Shown here piece by piece: positions 34,163 through 47,600 of a stretch of 64,000 nt of DNA; within the stretch, counting starts at the first letter, position 1, and each line of letters begins with the position of its first letter. Source of the stretch: Lumbricus terrestris (taxonomy: Eukaryota; Annelida; Clitellata; Crassiclitellata; Lumbricidae); assembly GCA_949752735.1 (NCBI GenBank), contig OX457037.1, forward strand, positions 33,802,956 to 33,866,955, read 5' to 3'. Under the pieces are notes generated by a model. The model saw nothing but the letters and a program-made list of their open reading frames with translations, did no database searches and was not told where the DNA came from. The translations under genes and the position numbers were made by a program.

Positions 34163-37100
34163 CTACTGCGCACGATGTTTCTTAAATTTTTTAGACTTCT
34201 TCTTCTCTTCCTTCCTTTCGTAGCTCACTTCTTCTGCCAGAATTCTTCGCTTCTGGTCGTGTCTAAAGAAATAAAACAGTATAAAAGAGGTTAATGTCAA
34301 AATGTGGTAATGTACTTGAAAGAAAGAATCAAGGTGCAAAATTTGTCTACTTGCAACTCGTGTACGAGGTTCAGTTAAAGAGTTTGACAGCAATATCTTA
34401 AAGTATAAAACTCAAAGTTTGTCCTTCTGTGTGTGGGATGCACCAATTTTGCCCGGAGGCCTACTCGGAAATTACAGCGATTCGTTTAAAAAAAAATTTT
34501 GCAATCGATTCTTACCCACATTTGGAGTTAAACGCCACTATTTTCGGCTGCCAATTCACTTTATAAGTCCCGAGATGTCAACATTTAAACTTGCAAGCGA
34601 TTCAAAATCCATTCACGTTGATCGCCTCCACAAGGCCTCCATTGACTACCAGAGAACTACAGCCAATGGCATGACGGTTTGAGGTCACGTGATATTTACT
34701 TCTATCGACAATATTTGCGAGGATTATTCTCGGCTTTTTTCTTCTGATCCACACGAGAAAATCATAAAGATCGCCATCCAAAAATCTTTCCATATTTTAA
34801 ATTTCGCTGTTATAAAAACGATATATTAGACATGGCATAATTATGTTCACTAAACTCATGACGTCATTATTTTGAGCTCAAATCTTAACGTCACATCTCG
34901 CCAAACCGCGTAGCAAAAATGTTGTGGACGTAAATAATGCGAATATAACTGCAAATAATCGGAATAAAAAAGCGTAGATTTAAAAAACTTCCTTTATCTA
35001 AGTGGCAAAGAACAATTTATGAAAAAAGCACGTTGCGCTGAATGGTAGTATCTTTTCAGAAAAAGTCGTTTTTCTCAGTTACGTGTCGAATGGACTTAAC
35101 GGGTTTTGCTCTTCGATTATCGACCAGACCTGTACACCTAGCGGAGAGGTTCGTTACTTCTCCTTAACGCGGGGGTCGATGGAAGGCGGGGTCAGAATGG
35201 TGAAGTCGGAACGGGGTCAGGCGTGGCTGGGGACAAAAACTTATATTTCCCGGGCAACGCCGGGTTATTCAGCTAGTCCTTCTATAAATTGCCTCAAAGA
35301 CTACATAATACAATAGAACTAAAGTTTTTCTTTAGTGAAAACACTTAGTTCACACATTTTTGAACATGTTTTAGTTATTAGACGGTCAAACAGACAGCAG
35401 GAAGGCAGTAAGTCAGAAGGCAGATCGGCTACATGCTAGGAGTAGGCACTAGTGTGTTGCCTAGCAACAGGTTTAGGAATCTGACTTGCGGTCAGCTTGG
35501 CTAAAAATACCAAGGGCCAAGCAGGGCAAGGGAAGCAGTATAAAACGGGCTGCACAGAGCAGCAGAGGTCGGTCTTGGGTCGTCGTCATCGGGGTCATCA
35601 TCGCAGTTGGCTGGTTATGTCCGTGTCCTGTCATCTTCTTCTTCTTTTCCTTCAGGCTTGAATTAATCCCTCTCTACGGAGGGGTCAGCCACTCGGCTGT
35701 GTCCGTGTCCTGTCATCATACGTATAAAACCTTTAAAACATCCTGAACTTTGTTCCTCGGTATCTTGATCGACCAAATCGTACTTGTCGAGCGATCAGCG
35801 CTGCTACAACTTTTATTGCAGGCTGTCTGTTCTGTTAGTATAGTTAAGATTTGTGGTCTGTGTTCCTTTGAATTGTTTAAACTGCATAATTGCACGCTGT
35901 AACCAGTTGCGTTCTGTCAACCAGATTGTTGAATAAATGAAAATTATTATTGTATTATTAATATGAAATACAATACATAAAATGTCGACTATAATTGTCA
36001 AATATAAGAAATGTACTAGAGGAAACAGATGGAAAACCACTCTACAATATGCAATACTATTGACTAATTTAAGGCAATCCTAGACAAAAAATATCCGCCT
36101 CGTAGAAAAGCAGTGCTTTGGAAAACGGCTAATTCACATTTTTCCTGATTACTACAACTACGCAACGACTAATTGTGTAGACTTGGAATTCACAAAGAGA
36201 CTGAACAGCACCTGGTTGGTACGCTGACGATGGAAGGAATTCCATTTGACAATGCCTTCTTCCAGTCATCCTCTCGGGTTTTAATGGCAAATCCTTTTGC
36301 AGCAAGAGTCTGATATAACAGAAAAGAAATAACAGTTTACCTTGAACAGCTCACATTGGATATTTATATCTCCACTGTAAACTACTAACAAGGAGAAAAC
36401 ATTATCTAGAAAAGTCTCATGATGACACAAAACAGTTCAACGGTTTACCTCAAAACAGCAAAACAATATAATCTTAAATTGTGCAAGATTACTGGTTCAC
36501 AGAGCTCTAATGTAGGTGATGATTATCCATTTACTACTGATCTTAGGGTTCAAATCTTGGCATGTCATGACAATGCCCACCTACCTACAATTCACTTCAA
36601 TATATAACGAAGAAAGCATCAATCTAGTTCACAAATTGCTGTCTTCGTTATGCGATACATAACTTGCACATGTAACGTGCAGTGCGTTTGCAAGCATTAC
36701 ATTAAAGAAAAAATAGCATAATTTTTTTTATGTACACTTGTTATAGCGACCCTTCAAGCTCTCTACTCGGAGGCGCTCCTGACTGAAGAGCGGACACTGC
36801 ATCGGAGTTTCACGCCGAAGCGCTGAGCAATTGCGAGTGAAGGACTTGCCCAAGGTCCCTCTACGCGGCGACTTGAGGTGGATTTGAACCTCGAACCTTC
36901 CGGCTTCAAGGCAACAACGCCACCACTACACCACAGCGCCCCACATTTATTTATTATTATCCAACAGAATGGCTCTAGAACAAGAACACCAGTCGCAATC
37001 ATCTCACATGGCCAGCATGGAATTGGTTATAGCAGATGACATCGGGACGTACCAAAAGCAGCTGTTGCTCTGTCAGCGGCTCCTCTTGTTTATCCTTCGG

Positions 37101-40100
37101 CTCTGGATCCATTTCATCTTTGTCGTCTTCAGCTTCGTCCATCCTTTCGGCTTCTTCGTGATTTTGAATGGAACGCAGACACTTCAATAGACATCACAAT
37201 AAAACAGTAAACGTGTTGCCTAAATGTATCGTGTTTAATACTTCAACAATGAGGAGGCCAAAAAAATTACCGGGAAAGATAATGCAGCTCATTGTTCGAA
37301 AGATCAAGTTACCAAGAACTGTGTGCACGAATGTTATGAATCATTCCTTTTCACACTATGGATTTAATTTCTAATCTTGGTTCTGGACAGCTGTAAGTCT
37401 CAAGTATTGTTGTTTCACTGTACAATTGCGTGTACAATACTTGTTTGGTCATTGTCTTCGTTGTGCTTATTTTATGTCTAGAAGCAACACTGCCTATAAT
37501 GTTGGCTGAAGCATTGCTTGCACTTGACTGGTTCTGAGGCAATGCACTACAGCAGAAATAATAATCTTAAGAAATTAACCTGAATAAAGACAACCTAATG
37601 AATTATTCAACAGTGCTATTATAAAACAAAAGGATAATTAATTAATGACTGCTGTAGGTGATGTTGTAGTCAAAGTGGAATTCTCATTGACATTTGGTCA
37701 CCATTGAACCCACGGCTTAAAGTGTGCCTGGACGGTCCTGGACGGCGTCCATGCACTTGTTTTAAAATCTGAACGCCGTCCAGCCACTAATTGGCGAGCA
37801 CAGAATAGAAAGGTAAGGGGCATCCAGGCACTTCTTTTGGAGAGGTAAGGGGCGTCTAGGCACTTCTTTTGGAGAGGTAAGGGGCGTCAGGCGCTTCTTT
37901 TGGAGAGGTAAGGGGCGTCAAGGCACTTCTTTTTCCACACTTTAGGCACTGATTGAACCACAATACAGACATTTAGAAAAGTCTGATAAGTTCTCGAAAA
38001 TGAGATATGACTAAAAGTAGCAATTCTGCCGTTACCTCTAAAAGCACCTTGATCGACTGGTTGAAGTAATCGATGATCTGACTTTCTTTGCCTTCCTTCT
38101 GACCTTCACCGTCCTTGAACAAATCCGTCTCGACGACTAAGTCCGTCGTTGATTTACCTTGTAAACCAATTCCCATCAGGACTTTCTGTTAACAGGAAAT
38201 GTATGACATTTACAAAGTAAAATCAAAGCAGATTATAAAACCAAGCAGAGATTAATTGAAATTCAAAATATAATTTTCTGTCCATAATACAACAATATGG
38301 ACATTCAGACGGCTGCATACAATTAATTCACCTTCCACCATCTTTGGAGATTCACGTGAGGTCAGTTTCCTTTTTCAGGGTCTCTCCATCTGTGTCCAGT
38401 CTTATCATGTCACAGCATTTCTAAATACAAGCACCGATGTTGCGGGGGACGTAGGTCGACTTTCCAGTTACCCATAATAACTCGGGAACAAAAATTATCA
38501 TATAGTAACAAATGATAATCAAAGGCGCTGTTGCATTCTTTAATTCCATAATGCAACCACTGCGTAAATAGAGTCGAATTAATAAGTTTAATACGACTTT
38601 TAATGCATGCAGGTTAAGGTCTTTTCTCCGTTGCTAAGTAGGGACCTTGGGCAAATAGCTCAATAGTCACTCATAGACGGATGCATACAGATCAGGCACT
38701 TTTCACACACCCCTATGCTACTTTGTGGTGTTTTATTCAACACTTTGCAAAGTGGGCTGCATAAACTTCTACACACCGCAACTGCTTGACTTGCAGTGAA
38801 TTATAAACAGTATTTACACTATCTGCCAGAACCATCGGACTCTTTAAAACTAAGTCTGCATTTCATAAGATCCCTACAACTCAGATTGACTGACTTATTG
38901 ATTGATACATTGATTGATTTATTGATTGACTCATTGATTGATTGACTCATTGATTGATTGACTCATTGATTGATTGACTCATTGATTGATTGATTGACTC
39001 ATTGATTGATTGACTCATTGATCGATTTATTGATTGACTAATTGATTGATTGACTCATTGATTGATTGATTGACTCCACTGACCGATTGAGTTATCTTCA
39101 ACGTTGCATTTAGCCGACCGACAAAATAGATGCGACTGAGTCGAGCGACGAGGTCTTTGACGAGCAAATAATCGGCCTGAAGAGACGAATATTTCTCCAA
39201 CCGTCTGAGGTCGTACGGACTGAACTCCCAACTGATTTGGTCCTTAGTCATCACTGAAAACATTCACGACAAATAAATCATACTCTGCAAAGCACACAAA
39301 GTCACTTAAGCCTAACTTATCCCAACCTTGTAACTGTGTTGCGGTCCTGTCAACATGTTTTTTCATTAAACGAATATATCTACATAACGTAAATATGTGG
39401 GGCGCGGTGGTGTAGTGGTGGCATCGTTGCCTTGAAGCTGGAAGGTTCGAAGTTCGAATCCACCTCAAGTTGCCGCGTAGGACCTTGAGCAAGTCCTTCA
39501 CTCGCAATTGCTTGGGCGCTTTGGCGTGAAACTCCGATGCAGTGTCCGCACTGTAGTCGGGAGCGCCTCTGAGTAGAAAGCTTGAAGGGGCGCTTTAGAA
39601 ATGGAGAAATAAATAAACAAATAAATAAATATTGCTACAAATTATGGTTAATTACATATACATCTGTTCAATATTGTAGTAAAATCTAAAAATACGCTTG
39701 CACTAGTTTTCCAAGCCTTAAGAATCATCATCCATCCAATCACCAACACACCTATCCAATTACACGTATAATTGTATAATTGATGACCAAGTTTACTATT
39801 AGCAAGTTATTATTTTTTATGGAAATTCAGATTTTGCTTTGGCTTGTATTTAAACATGTTGATGGGTTCAGCCCAGACCATAATGGTCATCAAATGCAGT
39901 TTTACTCATAAGTGACCAGTGACCACTGTGACAGTTGTATAAATGTGTTATATAGGCTTAAAATTTGCATTAAATAAAAATGAATACTGCACTATCACTT
40001 CATCACATTGTGCTCCAAGTTATGTACTACCTAAAACACAAATCACACTATCACATTATCTGACATTCTCAACACATGCAACCAGCCTTACACGCTCCTC

Positions 40101-41623
40101 TTACTTTCACCTCCGTCGTCTCAGGGCCATTCGCAGATCTGCCTCCCTTTCTATCATGGCATCCATAGTCCATGCATTTGTCTGTTCCAGAATTGATTAC
40201 TGTAATTCCCTTCATATTGGTCTTTCAAAGGTTCGTCTATCTCTCATTCAATCTGTCCTTAATGCTGCTGCTCGATTAATTGCGCGCCTTCCTAAGTACT
40301 CTCATATATTGATCATCGTTTATAGTCAACCATCTACACTGGCTTCCTCTCTCTGCCCACATACAACATAAAGTCCTTTATCTGGTACACAAATCCAAAC
40401 TGGGTCTTGCACCCTAATATCTCAGTGATCTCATTCGCTCTCCTCTTTCCGCATCTTCTCATCGACCTCTCCGTTCTCTGGACAGGGCTGACTTCTTGTT
40501 TGTTCCATGAGCTAGGACCACTATTGCTCAAACTCGATCCTTTACCATTGTTGGGCCCTCTTTATGGAATTCTCTTCCCTTCACTCTGCATGGGACTTTT
40601 CTTTCAGGATCACTATCTACATCTCTCTCTCTTCTTAAGACTTTTTTCTCAGGTTATCGCACTGGGAGTGCCACCGAATGGCCTCGGCTGTCAGCGGCGC
40701 TATATAAAATTACTAATTACATTACATTAAATATCCAAGGACACAAATTCCAGACAAACTTCTCTATGCATCAAATATTGCTATCTAGTATCCATTTCCT
40801 GCAAAACAACGTCATGCAATGACCTCAAACTACAGGCTCACAAACATATCTGAACATGGATGAACAGTAAATAAATCAAAGAACATGGATCGACAGTGCA
40901 TAAATAAACCAAAGAAAAGAACGCAGCAGGAGCAATGGAACTTGCACGTGATAACAAAACAGAATAATTTACTACAGAAACCGACCTTCAGTTGCATTCA
41001 GTTTGACATGAGGTTGATCTAGAAGTTCATAGGCCAGTGCGGCCGACCAGTGCCGAAAATGTAACGGTACAAGCTCTATCAGTCGCCTTCGGAAATCTAA
41101 ACAGAAAACATCGTCATAATTCCACTGAACAAAATTTACAACCCCTTCTCAAAAGCATGCAGCTTGTAAGCTAAAATTTATTCATATTGCAGACAAATTC
41201 ATTCATTCATTCAATGGATTTGATGCACCCATTCAAGAAACTGCTCAGAGGCACTCCCATCCCAGCCATGGCAAAAGAAAAAAGAATTGAGAGATTTATG
41301 AAACAAAGTTTGATTGGTCAGATGTAGCAAACATGTCTTTCAAGGCAGGTCATTCCATATAGACGACCCAAGCTTTAACAAGGTGTGATGCAAATATAAA
41401 ATATGTTCAGTTAATTACTGATTTATAAATTATTGAAGACATGTACGGCTTGTACGCAGCTGACGAACAGGCAGCAGATCTTACCGATCCATAAATCAGT
41501 CAACCATCTATCTTCATTTTTGTCTTTGTCTTCGTCATTGCCATCTTCATTGTCATCTTCATTGTCTTCTTTTTTGTGTAACACTCTAAGCATGATGCAT
41601 GAGTGATCTCCAGTTATCTCATT
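34163..41623 (-). CDS. NAT10: NAT10 C-terminal RNA-binding region and basic tail, exons 20-26
   Basis: Residues about 748-1045. Exon 20 starts NEITGDHSCIMLRVL, then an acidic EDNEDDNEDGNDEDKD insert. Exons 21-23 cover the tRNA-binding region (DFRRRLIELV; FSPYDLRRLEKYSS; LSRIYFVGRL; MGIGLQGKSTTDL). Exon 24 is Glu/Asp-rich and weakly conserved, and was placed by splice sites and phase. Exon 25 has REDDWKKAL. Exon 26 ends in a lysine-rich KKKSKKFKKHRAQ tail, as in other NAT10 proteins. Confidence 0.88.
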
Positions 41624-44600
41624 CTGAAAGAATACAAACAGGAAAGATGAAACGACATTTATATTATATTATTTTATATTATATTATTTTATATTATATT
41701 ATTTTATATTATATGCCTGAGTGTTTGCCATAAAGAACTTCACGAATTCATAGAAAATGTTTAATATAGAAAAACACTGATCAGCTGGTACAAGGCAGAA
41801 AACACAAAAGATGGATGGATACAAACAAACAGAGACAAGCACAAAGACAGTTATGACCATGCACCAATACACTTCCAGATATAAAAAAAGGAGCTGCAAA
41901 GATTTGTTACCTGTTTTCGTTTACTTTAGATCCTAACAGAATTTAATTAACAATATTAAGAAACCACCAAAATTTTATGTAATATCTAAAAACGTAATAC
42001 AATAGGCAGAGTAAAGAAAGTGCAATATTAGACATAGCCGATGCAATAATAAATACAGCAATAAAAAATTCAATATCAGTCCATCAATTTCAGAATAAGC
42101 AGACAAACTATACTTACTGAAACAGGATCCACATAAACTGGTGTCATTTCCAAACGTTTGAAAAATCTACAAACAGTAGGAGTTACAGTTGTCAAGTATT
42201 AAAGCAAACGTCACACTAAGCAAACGGAAGTGCCTTTAGCCCAATCACAGATGGTGAAATAAAGCAAACAATTTATTGAAACATAATAACTTTGGGACAA
42301 GCAACTAAATCACAGATCATGCACTTACAGCCCACCCTTGAACCCAGTAACAAAACAAGGACAAGACACTGGTAAGAACACAATACACTAAGTCTTGTCC
42401 AATCATAAACCCAATCAACAATTCAACATTGGTGACCAAAAGCGAGCAAAATGATTAGCCACAAATGAAAAATAACCGACACTAACTTAGCTGGCATGAA
42501 AGTAAAAATACAACACTTGAAAAACTAAGCAGAAAAATCGCATAGATATATGATTCTGGATTTAACAACATGTGCTTGAAGAGTCATAAGAGGAGGCTGA
42601 AGAACTGGTGATGGACAGGGAGGAGTGAAGGAAGAGTGTTGCCCAATGTGCAGAGCTGCACGGGAAGGACTAAGTAAGTTTGGAGGGTCCAGGTTGGGTC
42701 CTAGGTCCACTTAGGTGTCATCGACGAAGACCATCATTTTATAAGTGTGACTCAGCAAACCTGAGGTCATTCATCGACAATCCATAGCTGACACCGACGT
42801 AATCAAGCAGCTCAGGCTGACGATATTCGACACGCAGAAGTGGCATCAAATCTTTCTCCGTCGTTGTACCATTCGCCTAAAATCAAAATTATACATTTTA
42901 GGACTTATTTCAATCATATTAACTTGCAAACAGATTCTTGGTTTTCTGCAATCTTTGCAACATTCGATGAACCAAAGCCAAATATAACAGAAACTATATA
43001 GCAAGAGTTATATATATAGAAAATAGCAAAAAACACTTTCTTATGAGAACAAAATTTGTGGTTACAAAGAATCTTATTTTTTCATATAGCCCGTAGCAGG
43101 CGTAGCTGGATGCAATATGACTCTAGAATTGTAAATAAATGAGGATACTACTACTACAACAGCTCTACAAAAATAATTAATGCAAATGTAAATGTAAGAT
43201 TCAAGCACTTTCTTTAGTATAAACATTATGAAATCTTCGTGAAGTTTTATATAATGCAAACCATTACTTACACTTTTTATCAGCATCTTTTTCTCACTAC
43301 TATGCATTTGAATCGCACCATCACACTCTAGCTTTCCTTCGTAGTATTCCTGTAAGAGCTGCACACTTCTTGTTCCATAGCCTCTCTACATCAAAATCAA
43401 ATGTTTGAAAATATCATAATATCGTATCAAATCTAGGAAAATATGAAGAAAAAAACACTAATAATTACCAAATACAATAACACAAGCACAGAGTTGAACA
43501 GATGGTATCAATCTGGCATGACTAAGGAAACTGCACTTAATGTGATAAGAAGTCAGTTCAGTAAGTTCTTCTAAAAAATTAAGAAAGCTGGAAACCTAAG
43601 TTGCGTACATAATGCATGCAATAAAACTTTGCATTGAAGCAAATAATTCATAGCCATTCAAGAGAACGGTTGCTGCCCACGCCATCAGCCAAGTCATTCA
43701 ATAATGCAATCTTGCAGGATTACTTTTCTAAATTCAGAAGTTTTAAAAACTTCTAACACAGCTAAATATACTGATTAATCTTTTAGCAATGAGCTGCACT
43801 GGTCTCCCAGTTACTTTAGCATACGCTTGTGAGAGTTAAACATCGCATAGGATAGTGCTCTGATTAGTTTTTTTCTTGATGTGACACTATATAAATTCTA
43901 GCTACAATTAAAATCCTTTAATTGGCACCAGTGACTTACTTCATAGAAGTCCGGGTGTCTTGCGATGCGAACAATTCTTGCACCAGACTTGCTGGCAAAG
44001 TCTCTTTCACCAAACTAAAAGGCAATCAAGTTAACTAATCACGAGATTCATAAAAATAAAAACAACTGAAATAATAGCATAAATACAAAATGTAATAAGT
44101 AGGTAAACAAGGAAAACAGATTTAAAAATGCCTTACAAGATTGACATCACTGATGCAGGATTCAAGTGGTTAAGTAAGATAACATAAGATAAGAATATTC
44201 TTTAACTAGCTGGGGTACCCGGCGTTGCCCGAGAAATTTAGGATTTGACTCGCTCCGGCCACAACCCCACCACACTTCAACCTCCACCGGTACACCACGC
44301 GAGAAATTAGGGTTTTCAGGAAAATGCCCTTGTCCCAAGACTCCGCCACTTCCACCCCCAACCCCACCCCGCCCACCCCCCTCCCCACCCCATCCAACCC
44401 CACGACATCCACCCCAACAACCTACGCCGCCCCCCACCGCCCTCCTCTCCACCCCACCCCACCCACACCCCCACTACAACCCCACCATTTTCGTGAAAGA
44501 CTTCATCAATGTCATTATTTGTTATTCAATTCGTTAATTGTGCGCAGTTCAAACAATCGGCATATGATAATCATGCAGTAAACAGCAATGTTGGGATACA

Positions 44601-47600
44601 ATCAGAACCCAGAAGGGACCAGGGTACCGAATATTAGGGGCGCCTATGAACCCCGAAGTGAAAGTAGAATGGCAAATGAGGTCCATAAAATAGAAGTAAC
44701 TGATATCACATTAGCAGCATTATCATCAGTTAACATTTTCTGCACAATTTGCATGCTAAGGACAGATGTAATAAGACACACCTGTTCATCGATGGTCCAT
44801 GGAATCAGGTCACCACCTGAACGAATTCCACGACGCAGAATGTTTGCAATTGAATCCTTCGCAATTTTTCCTTCTAGCGACACCTGTGTTTCAAACAACA
44901 ACAATCTGCAACTTTCTGGAAACAAACATTTTACAATTCTTAAATGATTCAAAGTGAGCAATGTGAATGTGAACACCGTAAGTGGATTGAGTAATGCTTG
45001 TATGTCGCGTTATAATTGAGTCACGTGCACAAAAACTGGACTGCATATGCATGAATACGGTACACGTTAGCACCTTTTAAGCACATCAAAAATAAATTAC
45101 ATTTGACAAAAATGAAATCTAGATCTGACAGACAGATGGTTTCCTAAAAATCTACTCCTGGAATAGCATTTAACCACAAAAACAAAAGGTTTATTGTTAA
45201 TCATATTTCATACAAAATGGCAGATATTAAATGCTGCTGCTGTTCAGAACAATCCATTGTCTACGCACCTGAATGGCACAAAGGATTTGCGTTCTAGAGA
45301 GCTTAGCAGGACTGGCGTCTGGACCGAGAAGGCAGAACAAGTGGTGGTCAGGGGCATCAGACAGCATCTGCAGATCATCTGGAGAATGCTAAGAACATAG
45401 AAAATCATAAAATCATCAGAAGAATCAATAAACCGTTTACAAATGCAGACATGTTCATTTGGGCATTTAGATACCAATGTATCATTTTAAAATCTACGTA
45501 TGAAATCTATGGCCACCAAAATTCAGAACTACGTACACAAATTCATATATGGAACAATGCACACTGACATTGCTATATAAAGGCTGGAATTCTAGCAAGT
45601 TGTGCAAACATGACAAATTTATTGTTTAGCCAAGTGTAGTGTAGTAGTAGTAGTTGCAGCTTAACGTCAAGTGCTGTGATATATAAAAGATTGATCCAGG
45701 CGTGGGATTGGCACTGGCAGAGTGCAACCAGTGGCAGAGTGCTTAGCCAAGTGATTAATAAATTAGAGGGCTGCCATCTAGCTTTCAACAGAGTCTCTAA
45801 AATCTTTGAGAGTAAGCCAGCCAAGTCAAAGTTCAATGAAGGGGTAAAACACTTATAGCATTAAGAATGCGGTGAGCAAACTAAATGCTAGATTTGCTGA
45901 TTCACATAGAATACTTTCTAAACACAGACACCAATTCCTAACCTGACTCTTACTATGATGAGAAACCAGTGCATTATCAGTATATAGCGGAGGTGATGAA
46001 GTCATTTGCACCATAGCCAAGACATCCAAATAAACTCTTAACTTCACTGCTTCAATACCTTATATTCTGATGCCGCAAAGATTGACACAAGCTGCTGTAG
46101 GAATTCCTCTGAGTCGGGACTGAACGAGAAGAGCGAATCACGATCGACGTAATAGAGATGACAGCGATTTGGCGCAGGACAGCTATTAGAAACCAACGGA
46201 GATTTGCTGATGTTAAGGCAAAGCAGACTGAAAAGCCACCGCTCCACCGGATCCCCGTTCGCATAACGGATCGAATCAATCAACGTCACCTCATACAAAG
46301 TTCGACCGGCTACAGAGCAAACAAGGTTAATTAAAAAACATAAGATTTAAACAAAACCTATGCTTTTAGACATCAGCTCACCCATAGTATGTAATGTATG
46401 GTAAGATGATGACAAATATGTCATAACGTTAAGATAACTAAGGCCATACATTGTGATATAACAAATGCATAGATCTGAAGAATATGGCCTCTCAAAACAA
46501 AAGCACCATGCTGAGTAGTAAGTTAGACGAAGGATGGAATATTTATGAAGGGCATCATCCTTTACAATAAAAAGCCAACGTTGCAATGAAACTGTCTGTG
46601 GTACTCTAAGCAAATAAAGTGAGAACATACGCAATTATTCAGTGACTGTTCACAGTTTCAAGATGAAGCGCTATCATAAAATTACATAATCTTAAAATCG
46701 CGGCAAAGATCACACAAGACTAGATAACAAAAGTATTAAAACAGGACCCATAATAATATACGGATTGCAAAAACAGTTTTTTACAACAGCATAGACTAGC
46801 ACTCATTCCAAGATTAGAGAATCTGCATTTTGACCAGAAAATAGCTCCTAATTCAATCTGTTAGCTCACGTAACACAAATTTAACCTAACATCCACGTAT
46901 TTCTTTTAAATACTATCGATAATCGATAAACTCAAATTTCAACTGATTCAACAACTTTGCATTCAATATCACACAAGAAAAACATCATATCATTATCTAA
47001 AAGACAACTTACACAGCAACGGTGGACCAGCGCGCTTATTTGCTTTCAGTGAATTGGTTACTTTGTCTAAATCAATGCTGCCTCCAACTTTCGAATTCGT
47101 TCGAAGATCTTGTATCAGTTTCTGTGACAGCAATCGTCCAGTTCCTTCGTATCTGGAATTGCGTATATCAAAAACAAAATTATGACCACCATCATCGACG
47201 TATGTTAAAGCATAAGCACATACAGCATAAGTGTTTGGGAATAATACCCCTCTCAAGTGATATTGTTTGGCATCCGTAAACAAACTTTGTCAAAATGTCA
47301 ATACTGATGTAATATGGTAAGTTGAAGAGATCCAAAGCTTAATTCAATTTAAGAAAGTTACCCATTTAATACATAAATTTGTGATATGATTTAAAACAAG
47401 CTTCTGCTGTAGCAAGTGCGATGACATCATGTACCGGTATTATACTGTAGTTCTTGATTTTAGAAAACGGAATTAAATTAGAGAATCCAGCTTATATCTC
47501 TCACTGTAGTAATATTATAATGGGTCTTACACCTTTTTGTCTAAAATATACAACCAACACTTGGCAGACTTTTGCAATGCTGAAGAGGAAACAAATGCCA

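Noticed and set aside
39398..39475. tRNA gene candidate from box A and box B
   Set aside because: No cloverleaf with paired acceptor stem, and the same head recurs on SINE bodies elsewhere.
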